Positions 35,135 to 45,467 of a DNA stretch of 64,000 nucleotides are shown piece by piece. Position numbers and translations under genes: made by a program. The notes below the pieces were generated by a model, which was not told where the DNA came from, ran no database searches, and was given only the letters and a program-made list of their open reading frames with translations. The DNA is taken from contig NZ_NOXW01000020.1 in assembly GCF_002251855.1 (NCBI RefSeq), forward strand, positions 372,001-436,000, in the 5' to 3' direction. The DNA comes from Rhodoferax sp. TH121 (GTDB lineage Bacteria > Pseudomonadota > Gammaproteobacteria > Burkholderiales > Burkholderiaceae_C). Position 1 is the stretch's first letter. Each line of letters begins with the position of its first letter.

Positions 35135-35548
35135 ATGCAATACACCCATTTCACCGTGGCTTACTGGTGCGTACTGATTGCCGCGTTGTTACCTATTGCC
35201 TGCGCTGGCCTGGCCAAGTCGGGGCGTTTTAATGTGCCGCGCCGCGAGGGCGGTTATGACAATGTGAACCCGCGTGAGTGGCTGGCGCGCCAGACCGATT
35301 GGCGTGCCCGCGCCAATGCTGCACAGGCCAATAGCTTTGAGGCGCTGCCGTTTTTTATTGGTGCCGTGATCATTGCCCACCAGTTGGGGGCACACCAAGC
35401 ACGTCTGGACATCCTGGCCTTTTTGTTCATCGTACTGCGCATGCTCTACATCATGATGTACGTAGCAGGCATGGGAACAGCGCGTTCCGTGGTCTGGAGT
35501 CTGGCGCTCGCAAGCAACATCGCCATTTTGCTGATCGGCTACCGCTGA
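35135..35548 (+). CDS. MAPEG family membrane protein
   Basis: Inner-membrane protein of 137 residues with four predicted spans. The MAPEG signature region is RARANAAQANSFEALPFFIG near residue 56, followed by LDILAFLFIVLRMLYIMMYV. The eukaryotic relatives act on eicosanoids and glutathione; bacterial members like this one have no established substrate. It follows recR by 41 bp on the same strand and may be read from the same transcript. Confidence 0.88.
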   Translation: MQYTHFTVAYWCVLIAALLPIACAGLAKSGRFNVPRREGGYDNVNPREWLARQTDWRARANAAQANSFEALPFFIGAVIIAHQLGAHQARLDILAFLFIVLRMLYIMMYVAGMGTARSVVWSLALASNIAILLIGYR

Positions 35549-35617
35549 TCCGCATGCACAGGCCCGAAGCCTGTGCGACTTAACTGCACAGAGCTTGGGT
35601 CCTGCCAGGCTTGCATC

Positions 35618-37216
35618 CTATTTCTTGGCGACTTTGGTAGACGTGTTGCGTGGCTTGGCAACCACGGTCTTGCCTTTTGCGGGTGTTTTTGTAATCGTGG
35701 TTTTGCCACGGGCTTGGGCAGAGCTGGTTTTGCCGCGCGCCTTGGCAGGCAGATACAGCACGATCTGCTGGCCTGCCTTGAAGCCTGCGCTAGCGCTGAC
35801 CTTGTTCCATTCGGCCACAGAACTCGCATTCACCTTGTATTTGCGTGCCACGCTGGCCACGGTCTCGCCTTTGGCGGCCCGCACGCTAGTGCGGCGCAAG
35901 GCCACTTCGGGTGCCAGGGTGAGTTGACCATTGTCTGCGACCCTTTCGGTGACGTCGGCCATGTGTGCGCTACGTGGCACCAGCAGCGTGGAGCCCGCGC
36001 GGATCACCACCCGTGCGGGGATGTTGTTGATGCTACGCAAATCACTCTCGGACATACCGACACGTTTGGCTGCGTCGGCCGGGCGCATGGTGGTGGGGGC
36101 TACCCAGGCAGTCCAGCTAGCCAGACGGTTGCTGCCATAGGCTTCCAGGTTGGATTGGAACACCTCCGCGTTGTCCCAGGGCAGCAAGATCTGTGGTGTG
36201 CCAGCCGCCAGGATCACGGGGCGATTGATGGAGGGGTTGAGGGCCTTGAAATCGGCCAAGTCCACTTCTGCCAGTTTCGCCGCCAGGGTCAAATCAATGT
36301 CCCGCTGGATGGTAACGGTCTGGAAATAGGGGTGGTTTTCGATCAGCGGCAACTTGGAGCTGAATTGCGCTGGATTGGAAACAATATTTTTCACCGCCTG
36401 CAGCTTGGGCACATAAAACCGAGTTTCCATCGGCATGTTGAGGTCGGCGTAGCCGGTGGGTAGGCCTGCGCGCTTGTTTTTGGCGATCGCGCGGCCCACG
36501 CTACCTTCGCCCCAGTTGTAGGCCGCCAGTGCCAAGTGCCAATCGCCAAACATGCCGTAGAGTTTTTGTAGGTAGTCCAGCGCAGCGCGCGTCGAAGCCA
36601 GCACATCGCGACGGTCATCGCGGAAGGCGTTTTGCTTGAGTTCGAAATACTTGCCCGTGGCGGGCATGAACTGCCACATCCCGGCCGCCTTGGCGCTGGA
36701 CACCGCTTGGGGGTTGAACGCGCTCTCAATGAAGGGCAGCAGTGCCAGCTCGGTGGGCATGCCACGCAGTTCCAGCTCTTCAACAATGTGGAACAGGTAC
36801 TTCTTGGAGCGCTCCGTCATGCGGAAAATATAGTCAGGGCGGCTGCTGTACCACTGCTCGCGGTCACGTACCAGCTCGGTGTCCAAGTTGGGCATGGCGT
36901 AGCCACGACGGATGCGTTCCCACAAATCCGCTGGTGGCGCCAGGGCCACCACGGGCCGTGAGGAGAGCGACTGGGCATCGATGTTGCTCAGAGCGGATGT
37001 GTTGGGACTGCGCTCCGCTTGCGAGGCTGGTTTGGCCGGTGTTTTACGTTGCAACTCGCGGCTGGTTTGCAGGCTCAGGTTGTCGGCTGGTGCATTCGCC
37101 GCAGTGGTCGCCGTTGTCGCCAGGGGCTGTTCTGCACTCCCAGATGGTTGCGGAACACTGGCACATGCCGTGAGCAGAGCAACAGCCAGCAGGCTGGAGA
37201 TTTTGAGAAAGTTCAT
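35618..37216 (-). CDS. mltD: Membrane-bound lytic murein transglycosylase D with LysM domains
   Basis: Cleaves peptidoglycan glycan strands to 1,6-anhydro ends, 532 residues from the ATG at 37216, which overlaps the gloB stop (ATGA). The signal peptide ends in the lipobox LLTAC near residue 20, so it should be an outer-membrane lipoprotein. The SLT domain (about 150-280) has the catalytic Glu in LPFIESAFNPQAVSSAKAAG and later LALAAYNWGEGSVGRAI. Two LysM modules follow (near 375-420 and 440-490: GETVASVARKYKVNASSVAE). A Lys/Thr-rich basic tail ends the protein. Confidence 0.94.
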   Translation of the reverse strand: MNFLKISSLLAVALLTACASVPQPSGSAEQPLATTATTAANAPADNLSLQTSRELQRKTPAKPASQAERSPNTSALSNIDAQSLSSRPVVALAPPADLWERIRRGYAMPNLDTELVRDREQWYSSRPDYIFRMTERSKKYLFHIVEELELRGMPTELALLPFIESAFNPQAVSSAKAAGMWQFMPATGKYFELKQNAFRDDRRDVLASTRAALDYLQKLYGMFGDWHLALAAYNWGEGSVGRAIAKNKRAGLPTGYADLNMPMETRFYVPKLQAVKNIVSNPAQFSSKLPLIENHPYFQTVTIQRDIDLTLAAKLAEVDLADFKALNPSINRPVILAAGTPQILLPWDNAEVFQSNLEAYGSNRLASWTAWVAPTTMRPADAAKRVGMSESDLRSINNIPARVVIRAGSTLLVPRSAHMADVTERVADNGQLTLAPEVALRRTSVRAAKGETVASVARKYKVNASSVAEWNKVSASAGFKAGQQIVLYLPAKARGKTSSAQARGKTTITKTPAKGKTVVAKPRNTSTKVAKK

Positions 37217-37983
37217 CGGTATTCGTTCTTCCAACGCCTTAACGTGGCAAAGGCGCCATCTCGGGCCAGCCCTGCAGCATCGAAATGGTGCAGGGCATCA
37301 AGGATGGCGGGCGCAGAACTGCGCAAAAAAGGGTTAATGCGCCGTTCCAAGTCTATCGAAGACGGAAGGGTGGGGAGACCCTGCGCACGCAGGGTCTGGC
37401 AATGGGTTTGGTACGCATGCAAGTGGGGGTTGTCTGGATCAACTGCCAAGGCAAACCGCAGGTTGCTGAGGGTGTATTCGTGGGTGCAACATACCTGGGT
37501 AGAGGACGGCAGTGCAGCCAAGCGGGCCAAGGAATCCTCCATCTGGGCTGGCGTGCCCTCAAACAGGCGGCCGCAGCCCGCGCTGAACAGCGTGTCACCG
37601 CAAAACAGGAGCGGCGCACCCGCGGCGTCCGCACTGTAGAACGCAATATGGCCCGCAGTATGTCCCGGTACGTCCAGTACCTCAAAGCGCAGACCCAGTA
37701 AGTCCAGCGTTTGGCCTTGCACCAGCGCTTGGTAGGGCCCGGAGATCGACTCCTTGGCAGGGCCCCAAACCTGCGCTCCCGTGGCCTCACGCAAGGTAGG
37801 AATGCCCCCTGTGTGATCGGCATGGTGGTGGGTGACTAGAATGCTGCGCAGTTCAATGCCTTCTCGTTGCAGAGCCTGCAGCACAGGCGCAGCGTCTCCC
37901 GGGTCCACCACCAGTGCTTCTCGTCCATCGTGCAACATCCAGACATAGTTGTCTGAAAACGCGGGTAGCGGTATTAACGTCAT
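37213..37983 (-). CDS. gloB: Hydroxyacylglutathione hydrolase (glyoxalase II)
   Basis: Hydrolyses S-lactoylglutathione in methylglyoxal detoxification, 256 residues. The metallo-beta-lactamase metal motif is THHHADHTGG near residue 51, with further ligands in VPGHTAGHIAFYS and CTHEYTLSNLRFALAVDP, which also belongs to the glutathione-binding part. A TATAAT at -15 on the minus strand lies inside the divergent methyltransferase gene. The ATG overlaps that gene's ATG in a single CATG. The stop overlaps the mltD start. Confidence 0.95.
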   Translation of the reverse strand: MTLIPLPAFSDNYVWMLHDGREALVVDPGDAAPVLQALQREGIELRSILVTHHHADHTGGIPTLREATGAQVWGPAKESISGPYQALVQGQTLDLLGLRFEVLDVPGHTAGHIAFYSADAAGAPLLFCGDTLFSAGCGRLFEGTPAQMEDSLARLAALPSSTQVCCTHEYTLSNLRFALAVDPDNPHLHAYQTHCQTLRAQGLPTLPSSIDLERRINPFLRSSAPAILDALHHFDAAGLARDGAFATLRRWKNEYR

Positions 37984-38767
37984 GAGCGACCAAATTATAG
38001 GTTTGCACGATTGGTTTCAGACGCCAGCGGGGCAGTACCTGCTGCGATGGGAGGACGCGCAGCTGGAATCTGCAGTGGCTGACATTTTTGGTTACCACGC
38101 TTTGCAGCTCGGGGTGCCACAACTGCACGGCCTGCGTGCCAATCGCATGCCACACCAATGGTTGGGCATGCCAAGTCCCGAGGCTGTGCCAGGCATTGCG
38201 GCGCCCTCTACTGCGCTGGTGGCGGACTATGCCGCACTCCCCTTCTCGGCTTGCAGCCTCGATCTGGTTGTCTTGCCCCACACGCTGGAGCTCAGTGCAG
38301 ATCCACACACCACGTTGCGTGAGGTGGAGCGGGTGTTGGTTCCTGAGGGGCGTGTGGTGATCTGTGGCCTGAATCCTGTGAGTTTGTGGGGTCTTAGGCA
38401 GCGCCGGGCCCATGCCTTGCGGCGGCTGGGTGGTGGTGCTCTGTTTTTGCCCGATTGCGGTGAATTTATTGGGTACTGGCGTTTGCGTGATTGGTTGCGC
38501 CTGTTGGGCTTTGAAGTGGAAGTAGCGTGTTTTGGATGTTACCGACCCGCCGTAGGCAGTCAGGCATGGCTGGACCGCTGGGCATGGATGGACAGCGCCG
38601 GCCCGCGTTGGTGGCCCATCATGGGGGCTGCGTACTTTTTAGTGGCCGTCAAGCGTGTGCGTGGCATGCGCGTTTTGGGGCCTGCATGGAAAACAGCGCC
38701 GGCCGGTGCCGGTGCCACAGTGCCAGCCGTGCAACGACGCCACGGAGCGGGCCTTACACAAGAATGA
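37982..38767 (+). CDS. SAM-dependent methyltransferase domain protein
   Basis: Class I methyltransferase-like protein, 261 residues from the ATG at 37982 ([20 protein letters not shown]); an in-frame ATG at 37949 would extend 11 residues into gloB. The core includes [20 protein letters not shown] near residue 82 and [20 protein letters not shown] near 105, matching motifs IV to post-II of Methyltransf_11 proteins. The glycine-rich SAM motif is weak. It precedes rnhA by 13-25 bp, the usual order in betaproteobacteria next to gloB. The substrate is unknown. Confidence 0.85.
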   Translation: MSDQIIGLHDWFQTPAGQYLLRWEDAQLESAVADIFGYHALQLGVPQLHGLRANRMPHQWLGMPSPEAVPGIAAPSTALVADYAALPFSACSLDLVVLPHTLELSADPHTTLREVERVLVPEGRVVICGLNPVSLWGLRQRRAHALRRLGGGALFLPDCGEFIGYWRLRDWLRLLGFEVEVACFGCYRPAVGSQAWLDRWAWMDSAGPRWWPIMGAAYFLVAVKRVRGMRVLGPAWKTAPAGAGATVPAVQRRHGAGLTQE

Positions 38768-38792
38768 AAGAAGATGGAAAGTGACTCAGAGC

Positions 38793-39245
38793 ATGAATTC
38801 AGTGGTGATTTACACCGATGGCGCCTGCAAGGGCAACCCCGGACCCGGTGGTTGGGGCGTATTGCTGCGTTCGTCAGATGGCAGCGAGAAAGAGTTGTTT
38901 GGCGGGGAGTTAGGAACCACCAATAACCGCATGGAGATGATGGCGGTGATCCAGGCCTTGGGCGCGCTCAAGCGGCCGTGCAGCGTGGTTTTGCATTTGG
39001 ATAGTCAGTACGTGCTCAAAGGCATTACAGAATGGCTGGCGGGGTGGAAAGCCAAAGGCTGGAAAACAGCGTCCAAACAACCGGTGAAGAACGTGGACTT
39101 GTGGCAGCAGCTGGACGCGTTGGTCAGCACGGCTGGTCACACCATTGATTGGCGCTGGGTCAAAGGGCATGCCGGTGACCCCGGCAATGAGCGTGCCGAC
39201 GCCTTGGCCAACCAAGGCGTGGACAAGGCGCTGGGCCGACGCTAG
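38793..39245 (+). CDS. rnhA: Ribonuclease HI
   Basis: Degrades RNA in RNA-DNA hybrids, 150 residues. All four catalytic acidic residues are present: D9 in [14 protein letters not shown]48 in [14 protein letters not shown]70 in [11 protein letters not shown] and D136 in [12 protein letters not shown]126 is in [10 protein letters not shown]. The ATG at 38793 is chosen by alignment to the family; a GTG at 38781, with better ribosome-site spacing to GAAGATGG, would add four residues. It follows the methyltransferase gene closely. Confidence 0.96.
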   Translation: MNSVVIYTDGACKGNPGPGGWGVLLRSSDGSEKELFGGELGTTNNRMEMMAVIQALGALKRPCSVVLHLDSQYVLKGITEWLAGWKAKGWKTASKQPVKNVDLWQQLDALVSTAGHTIDWRWVKGHAGDPGNERADALANQGVDKALGRR

Positions 39246-39366
39246 CCCGACTGCGTGAATGCCAGTACGCGGGCACGGGGCTTGCATTGATGCGGGTCGG
39301 GTGTCACGCCCAGGCGCTACTATTGACGATTCGTCTGTTTTCAACCCCCAATTCATTGGTTTTTTC

Positions 39367-40599
39367 ATGGCATCAAAAGCTGTTTACTCTGCGGTCGCGG
39401 TGGTTGGCATTGCAGCGCTTTCCGGCGCTGCGTGGTGGTACCAGTCCAAGCCCCAAGGCCCGAAGGAAATCGTAGGCGGCAAAGCCCCATTGACTGGCTC
39501 TGCTGCCGCGCCGCGCCTTGCCGGGGTTGAAGTTGCCAAGGTTACGCGCACCACCCTGCAAGACGATGCGCAATCGGTAGGGTCTTTGCGTTCGCGCCAA
39601 AGTGTAATGGTGCGTCCTGAGGTTGCGGGGCGGGTCAAGGCCCTGGGTTTCAAGGATGGCGCGCAGGTGCGCAAAGGGCAGTTGCTGGTGCAGCTGGACG
39701 ACACCTTGCAACGCGCTGAACTCAGCCAAGCCCAAGCCCAGTTGTCGATTGCCGAGGCCAACCTCAAGCGCAACCAGGAGCTGCTTGCCCAGAATTTTGT
39801 GGCCCAGCGCGTACTGGACGAAAGTGCTGCCAACCTGCAGGTGGTGCAGGCCCAGCTTTCCCTGGCACAAGCCCGTCTGGGGCGTATGGCAATTGTTGCT
39901 CCGTTTGATGGAACGCTCGGATTGCGTGCTGTGAATGTAGGTGACTACGTCAAAGACGGGGCCGATCTGGTCAACCTGGAAGACATCGGCAGCATGCTGG
40001 TGGATTTTCGGCTACCCGAACGTTACCAGCGCAAATTGCGTCCTGGTCTTGTGGTGGAACTTGCCATGGATGCGTTTCCGGGACGTTCATTCAAGGCGCG
40101 CATCGAGGCGGTCGATCCGCTGCTGGATGCCAACGGCCGGTCCGTGGGAGTACGTGCAGTTCTGCCCAACACAGGTGGCGAGCCGGGTGGTGCAGCGGGT
40201 GGTGCGCCCTTGCGGCCAGGCATGTTTGCTCGCGTGACAGCTATTTTTGGTGTTAATGACGCAGCGCTGGTCGTGCCAGAAGAGGCTTTGGTGCCGCAAG
40301 GAGGCAAGCAGTTTGTGGTGCTGGTGGTCGCACCTTCAGAAGTACCTGCAGCAAACAATCTGCCAGCCAACACGGAGTGGGTGTCCAAGCGGCAGGAGGT
40401 AAAGCTGGGTGTGCGCCGCCAAGGTAAGGTGGAAGTCATTGAAGGGCTCAGCGAGGGGCAGACGATTGTGGTTGCGGGCCAGCAGCGTTTGCAGCGCGAC
40501 GGAACGCCGGTGCGTATTGTGGAGGTGGGCAAGGGGCCTGCAGCGGCAGCTTCGGCGCCGGCCATTGGTGCCTCTGCACCTCGGGCCGCTGGAGGTTGA
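39367..40599 (+). CDS. RND efflux periplasmic adaptor (membrane fusion protein)
   Basis: Periplasmic adaptor that links an RND pump to an outer-membrane channel, 410 residues from the ATG at 39367. An N-terminal anchor (SAVAVVGIAALSGAAWWY) is followed by the lipoyl half-motif VRPEVAGRVKALGFKDGAQV, an alpha-hairpin rich in Ala/Gln (LSQAQAQLSIAEANLKRNQE) and the second half-motif GRMAIVAPFDGTLGLRAVNV. An Ala/Pro-rich tail ends it. The RND pump gene begins 6 bp later. No outer-membrane factor gene is adjacent. Confidence 0.94.
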   Translation: MASKAVYSAVAVVGIAALSGAAWWYQSKPQGPKEIVGGKAPLTGSAAAPRLAGVEVAKVTRTTLQDDAQSVGSLRSRQSVMVRPEVAGRVKALGFKDGAQVRKGQLLVQLDDTLQRAELSQAQAQLSIAEANLKRNQELLAQNFVAQRVLDESAANLQVVQAQLSLAQARLGRMAIVAPFDGTLGLRAVNVGDYVKDGADLVNLEDIGSMLVDFRLPERYQRKLRPGLVVELAMDAFPGRSFKARIEAVDPLLDANGRSVGVRAVLPNTGGEPGGAAGGAPLRPGMFARVTAIFGVNDAALVVPEEALVPQGGKQFVVLVVAPSEVPAANNLPANTEWVSKRQEVKLGVRRQGKVEVIEGLSEGQTIVVAGQQRLQRDGTPVRIVEVGKGPAAAASAPAIGASAPRAAGG

Positions 40600-40605
40600 T
40601 GCACC

Positions 40606-43600
40606 ATGCAATTGGCTGAAACATCCATACGCCGGCCAGTCTTCGCGACGGTCTTGTCCTTGCTCATCATGTTGGTGGGTGCGGTGTCCTTCACGGGGTT
40701 ATCGGTACGTGAGTACCCGAAGATTGACGAGCCTGTCGTGACGGTCACCACCCGCTTTGGTGGTGCGTCGAGTGAGGTGGTTGAGGCGCAGGTGACCAAG
40801 GTTCTGGAAGATTCCTTGGCGGGTATTGAGGGCGTGGACGTCATTACGTCCAGCAGCCGTCAGGAGCGCAGCCAGATATCCATTCGCTTTGCCTTGTCGC
40901 GCGATGCGGATTCAGCCGCCGCCGATGTGCGGGATAAGGTCTCTCGTGTGCGCCAGCGTCTGCCGCAGGGCATTGATGAGCCTGTTATTGCCAAGGTGGA
41001 GGCCGATGCATTCCCGGTGATTTTCTTGTCTTTGAGCTCCGACACACACAACGCCCTGCAGCTTTCGGAGATGGCCAATACCTTGGTCAAACCCATCTTG
41101 CAAACGGCTCCGGGTGCTGCGGATGTCACGATTTCCGGAGAGCGCAAGTTTTCCATGCAGATATCGTTGGATCCTGCCAAGCTGGCGGCGTTCCGGCTGA
41201 CGATCCAGGATGTCGAAGATGCCCTGCGTCGCTCCAACCTCGAAGTCCCTGCCGGACGGATTGAAAGCAGCCTGCGCGAATTTAACGTGACTGCCGCGAC
41301 AGACCTGAGCCGACCTAGCGAGTTTTCGCAGGTGATTGTTAAAACCGTGAATGGTTTTCCCGTACGGATTGGAGATGTCGCTCGCGTGGCGCAGGGGCCG
41401 GCGGAGGAGCGTTCCAGTGTGCGACTCAATGGCAAGGATGCGATTGGTGTGGGTGTCATTCGGCAGGCAACCGCCAATCCGCTCGATTTGTCAGCCGGGG
41501 TTCGGGCCTTGATGGACAAAATCCAGAAGGATTTGCCGCCGGGAGTGGTGGTGGAGGTCGCCAACGACAACTCCGTTTTTATTGATCGCTCCATCAAAGC
41601 GGTGTACCAAACCATCGTTGAAGCCTCCGTGCTGGTGGCCTTGGTCATTTTTGTTTTCCTGCGCACTTTGCGCGCGGCAATTATTCCGCTAGTCACCATC
41701 CCGGTGGCGCTGATAGGTGCATTCGCACTGATGGCCCTGGCTGGCTTCAGTATCAACACCTTGACCTTGCTGGCGTTGGTGCTGGCGATTGGCTTGGTGG
41801 TAGATGATGCCATTGTGATGTTGGAGAATATTTACAGGCACATCGAAGATGGCGTACCGCCTTTCCAGGCCGCGATCCAGGGTGCGCGGGAAGTGGGCTT
41901 CGCAATTGTGGCCATGACGCTGACCTTGGTGGCCGTCTACGTGCCCTTGGCCTTTGCGCCCGGTCGTACTGGCCGCTTGTTCACCGAGTTTGCGCTTGCC
42001 TTGGCTGGGGCCGTGTTGGTGTCGGGGCTGGTGGCGCTGACCTTGTCGCCGATGATGTCTTCTGTCTTGCTGCGCCACAATCCGCGTCCGAGCTGGTTTG
42101 ACCGGACGATGGAGCATGCGCTGGAATCGTTCACCAGGGCCTATGCTGCCGCGTTGGGTTGGTCATTGCGGCACCGCTGGATCGTGGTACTCGTCATGGT
42201 GGGTAGCGGCGCGGTGACCTGGGCGGTGATGGGCTCCATCAAACGCGAACTGTCACCGATGGAGGATAGAGGTGTCGTGTTGGCGCAGATCAATGCTCCC
42301 GATGGGGCCACGCTGGACTACACGAACCGCTACGCACGCTCCATCGAAAAGGTGGGAGAAAACTTCCCGGAGTTCGACCGAATTTTTGCAAACATCGGTA
42401 GCCCCACAGTCGCCCAGGGCAATGTATTTTTCCGGGCTGTGCCTTGGGAGGAGCGCCAGCGCACCACGGTGGAGATGGCCCGTGAAATGACACCTCGTGT
42501 GTCCGGCATGCCCGGTGTTACCGCGTTTCCTATTACGCCTCCATCATTGGGGCAAGGCTTTACCCAGCGCCCGGTCAACTTTGTGATCATCACATCCGAG
42601 AGTTACCAAAATCTCTCGCAGGCAGTGCGTGCATTTCAGGATGAGCTGGCCAAGAATCCCGGCTTCTTGCAGGTGGATACCGACTTGCGGCTCAACAAGC
42701 CGGAGTTCCGACTGGAAGTAGACCGTGAGCGGGCAGCTGACATGGGCGTTGGCGTCGACGTGATCGCGCGATCCATAGAGACCGTGTTGGGGGGACGCAA
42801 TGTGACCCGCTACAAGCGCGATGGAGAGCAGTACGACGTGGTGGTGCGGACCGCTGCGACAGGTCGGGATACGCCCGATGACATTGAGAACATCTTTGTG
42901 CGCGCAAAGGGGGACACCATGGTGCCGCTTTCTGCCTTGGTGAAAGTCAAGGAGGTTGTGGTGCCGCGTGAGCTGAACCACTTCGGACAGCGTCGCTCGG
43001 CGACGGTGACAGCGAACCTGTCCCCCGATTACTCTCTCGGAGAGGCTTTGGACTTTTTGGATGCCACGGCCAAAAAAGTGCTCAAACCCGGGTATGCCAC
43101 CGATGTGAATGGTTCCAGTCGCGAGTTTCGCAAGTCTTCTGATTCTTTGACACTTGTGTTTTTGCTGGCACTGGTGTTTATTTTTCTAGTTTTGGCCGCC
43201 CAGTTCGAAAGTTTTGTTGATCCCCTCGTCATCATGCTCAGTGTGCCCTTGTCTATGGCGGGGGCACTGCTTGCTCTGAAATGGTCGGGTGGCACCTTGA
43301 ATGTATTCAGCCAGATTGGTTTGATCACTTTGGTCGGACTGATCACCAAACATGGCATTCTGATGGTGGAGTTTGCGAACCAGTTGCGTGAGCAGGGCAT
43401 GCAGACCCTGCAGGCCATTCAGCAGTCCGCGTCCCAGCGCATCCGCCCCATTTTGATGACCACGGGCGCCATGGTGCTAGGCGCTATTCCCCTGGCTCTC
43501 GCTTCAGGCGCTGGTGCAGAGAGTCGCCAGCAAATCGGCTGGGTGATCGTAGGGGGGATGTCCGTTGGTACCCTGTTGACAGTGTTCGTGGTTCCTACCA

Positions 43601-43656
43601 TGTATACCCTCTTGGCCCGCAAACATGCGCCCGGCGCAAAGAAAGACCCTGTCTGA
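40606..43656 (+). CDS. RND multidrug efflux transporter (AcrB/MexB-like)
   Basis: Proton-driven inner-membrane pump, 1016 residues, HAE1 family. It begins MQLAETSIRRPVFATVLSLL. Twelve membrane spans flank two large periplasmic loops. The proton-relay acidic pair is in LALVLAIGLVVDDAIVMLEN near residue 395, and the second repeat has GLITLVGLITKHGILMVEFA. The length is slightly under AcrB (1049). It follows the adaptor gene directly and converges with mobA, one base apart. Specific substrates cannot be read from sequence; no regulator is adjacent. Confidence 0.95.
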   Translation: MQLAETSIRRPVFATVLSLLIMLVGAVSFTGLSVREYPKIDEPVVTVTTRFGGASSEVVEAQVTKVLEDSLAGIEGVDVITSSSRQERSQISIRFALSRDADSAAADVRDKVSRVRQRLPQGIDEPVIAKVEADAFPVIFLSLSSDTHNALQLSEMANTLVKPILQTAPGAADVTISGERKFSMQISLDPAKLAAFRLTIQDVEDALRRSNLEVPAGRIESSLREFNVTAATDLSRPSEFSQVIVKTVNGFPVRIGDVARVAQGPAEERSSVRLNGKDAIGVGVIRQATANPLDLSAGVRALMDKIQKDLPPGVVVEVANDNSVFIDRSIKAVYQTIVEASVLVALVIFVFLRTLRAAIIPLVTIPVALIGAFALMALAGFSINTLTLLALVLAIGLVVDDAIVMLENIYRHIEDGVPPFQAAIQGAREVGFAIVAMTLTLVAVYVPLAFAPGRTGRLFTEFALALAGAVLVSGLVALTLSPMMSSVLLRHNPRPSWFDRTMEHALESFTRAYAAALGWSLRHRWIVVLVMVGSGAVTWAVMGSIKRELSPMEDRGVVLAQINAPDGATLDYTNRYARSIEKVGENFPEFDRIFANIGSPTVAQGNVFFRAVPWEERQRTTVEMAREMTPRVSGMPGVTAFPITPPSLGQGFTQRPVNFVIITSESYQNLSQAVRAFQDELAKNPGFLQVDTDLRLNKPEFRLEVDRERAADMGVGVDVIARSIETVLGGRNVTRYKRDGEQYDVVVRTAATGRDTPDDIENIFVRAKGDTMVPLSALVKVKEVVVPRELNHFGQRRSATVTANLSPDYSLGEALDFLDATAKKVLKPGYATDVNGSSREFRKSSDSLTLVFLLALVFIFLVLAAQFESFVDPLVIMLSVPLSMAGALLALKWSGGTLNVFSQIGLITLVGLITKHGILMVEFANQLREQGMQTLQAIQQSASQRIRPILMTTGAMVLGAIPLALASGAGAESRQQIGWVIVGGMSVGTLLTVFVVPTMYTLLARKHAPGAKKDPV

Positions 43657-43657
43657 T

Positions 43658-44302
43658 TCAATCGGGCGCCTTGGCGGTCAAGTCCGCCAAGGTGTTGAAG
43701 TTGTCGAAGGCGTTGGCCGGGTAAGTGGGGGTATCGAAATCCACCCACTGCACTTCGCAGACCTCCAGCCAGGTTTGTACTTTGCGTTGGCCGCTATCGA
43801 GGTAGCCGCGCAGATCGCTCACTAGGTGAGCAGACAACAGGCAGGCCAAAGGGTGGGTGCGCCCGTTGGCGCGGGCCGCAGCAGCGTGGCCTGGTGTGAT
43901 CGCCAGCCTGCCCGACAAGCGCGATGCGAGGTCCAGCGGCAGGTAGGGCGTATCGCAGGGCATGACCAGTAGATAGTGCACGGCGGGGTGCAAAGTCGCC
44001 CCATGGTCCAGAGACGACAAGATGCCTTCCAAAGGTCCACTGTAACCTGGCCTCACATCAGTCCAAACTGGAAAGCCCAGCGCTGCGTACTCTTGCATGT
44101 GGCGATTGGCACTGATTCCGATGTGTTGTGCTGGCCCCCAGTCCTGTGCTTGCAGGCGTTGCAAGCTATGTGCGACGAGTGTCTTGCCCTGGTGCAACTG
44201 TAGGCCTTTGTCGACCCCTCCCATGCGCCGGCCTTGTCCACCCGCCAAGAGGACACACAATGTGTTGGAGGGCGTGGCGGCAGGTGCGCGGAGCTCAGCC
44301 AC
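43658..44302 (-). CDS. mobA: Molybdenum cofactor guanylyltransferase
   Basis: Attaches GMP to molybdopterin to make the MGD cofactor, 214 residues from a GTG start at 44302. The nucleotide-binding motif [20 protein letters not shown] is at residues 17-36, and the catalytic [13 protein letters not shown] is near residue 113. It overlaps the end of moaA by 8 nt, so both come from one transcript. Production of MGD implies molybdoenzymes of the DMSO-reductase family elsewhere in the genome. Confidence 0.94.
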   Translation of the reverse strand: MAELRAPAATPSNTLCVLLAGGQGRRMGGVDKGLQLHQGKTLVAHSLQRLQAQDWGPAQHIGISANRHMQEYAALGFPVWTDVRPGYSGPLEGILSSLDHGATLHPAVHYLLVMPCDTPYLPLDLASRLSGRLAITPGHAAAARANGRTHPLACLLSAHLVSDLRGYLDSGQRKVQTWLEVCEVQWVDFDTPTYPANAFDNFNTLADLTAKAPD

Positions 44303-45455
44303 CGATGTAGCTCATTTCTACCCGACGCCCCTGCGACATGCTGCCCGGTGGCAATGCACTGCGCAAAGCTGAGTACTGTTCACTGCGCTGGTGCCAGATT
44401 TTCCGGATGGCCGCTGCCAGTTGTTCATCCGGGCTGCCATCGCGTAGCAGGCTGCGCAAGTCGTAGCCCTGGCTGGCAAAGAGGCAGAGATAGAGTTGTC
44501 CCTCCGTGGATAGGCGCGCCCGGTTGCAGTCACTGCAGAAAGCCTGCGTAACACTGCTAATGACACCGATCTCTCCGGCTGCAGGGTCATGGAGCCCCTC
44601 TGCGTTGGCATAGCCCCAGCGTTGCGCGGTCTCTCCGCGTTGGGCGTGTTCCAGGGGCAGCATCGGCCATTCGGTCTGCAGCAGGCGAATGACTTCTGCC
44701 GATGGCATCACTTCATCCATGCGCCAGCCGTTGGTGGCACCCACGTCCATGTATTCGATGAAGCGCAGCACGATGCCCGTGCCCTTGAAGTGCCGGGCCA
44801 TGGCCAGGATTTGCTGCTCGTTGGTACCGCGCTTGACCACCATATTCACTTTGATCGGGCCCAGACCCACCGCCTGCGCAGCCTCGATGCCACGCAGCAC
44901 ATCGGCAACCGGGAAGTCCACATCGTTCATGCGCCTGAACACCGCATCATCCAGTCCATCCAGGCTCACGGTCACCCGCTGCAGTCCCGCATCTTTCAAG
45001 GCTTTCGCTTTTTTCGCCAGCAAAGATCCGTTGGTCGTGAGCGTCAGGTCCAGCGGCTGGCCTTCTGGCGTACGCAGGGCAGCGAGTTGCGCCACCAGGA
45101 TTTCCAGGTTTTTGCGCAACAGGGGCTCCCCGCCTGTCAATCGTATTTTCTGGACTCCTTGGGCTACAAATTGGCGTGTCAGGCGGGTGATTTCTTCAAA
45201 GTTCAACAGTGCCGTTTGTGGCAGATATTGGTAGTCCTTGTCGAACACATCTTTGGGCATGCAGTAGCTGCAGCGGAAGTTGCAGCGGTCGGTGACGCTG
45301 ATGCGCAAATCCCGCAAGGGACGCCCCAGCCTGTCGGTTAGGCTGGCCTGCTCGGCGCTTGATGTCCGCGGGTCAGCTGCCAAGCTGCCTACAGGAATGG
45401 ATCGTGCGCGTTGGTCCACCAAGGGTACGATGCGCAAATTGCTGGGTTCTGCCAT
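44295..45455 (-). CDS. moaA: GTP 3',8-cyclase MoaA
   Basis: Radical-SAM enzyme of the first step in molybdopterin synthesis, 386 residues from the ATG at 45455. The SAM cluster motif is [17 protein letters not shown] near residue 60. The C-terminal cluster Cys are in [20 protein letters not shown]. The protein ends in the Gly-Gly tail YIGG that is essential in MoaA. The N-terminus is about 45 residues longer than in E. coli. A palindrome (45468-45488) lies upstream, between it and the divergent TonB receptor gene. Confidence 0.95.
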   Translation of the reverse strand: MAEPSNLRIVPLVDQRARSIPVGSLAADPRTSSAEQASLTDRLGRPLRDLRISVTDRCNFRCSYCMPKDVFDKDYQYLPQTALLNFEEITRLTRQFVAQGVQKIRLTGGEPLLRKNLEILVAQLAALRTPEGQPLDLTLTTNGSLLAKKAKALKDAGLQRVTVSLDGLDDAVFRRMNDVDFPVADVLRGIEAAQAVGLGPIKVNMVVKRGTNEQQILAMARHFKGTGIVLRFIEYMDVGATNGWRMDEVMPSAEVIRLLQTEWPMLPLEHAQRGETAQRWGYANAEGLHDPAAGEIGVISSVTQAFCSDCNRARLSTEGQLYLCLFASQGYDLRSLLRDGSPDEQLAAAIRKIWHQRSEQYSALRSALPPGSMSQGRRVEMSYIGG

Positions 45456-45467
45456 GCGCACTATTCT

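Noticed and set aside
39308..39335. Truncated inverted repeat copy before the RND adaptor gene
   Set aside because: Only about ten bases (CGCTACTATT) match; the core is absent.
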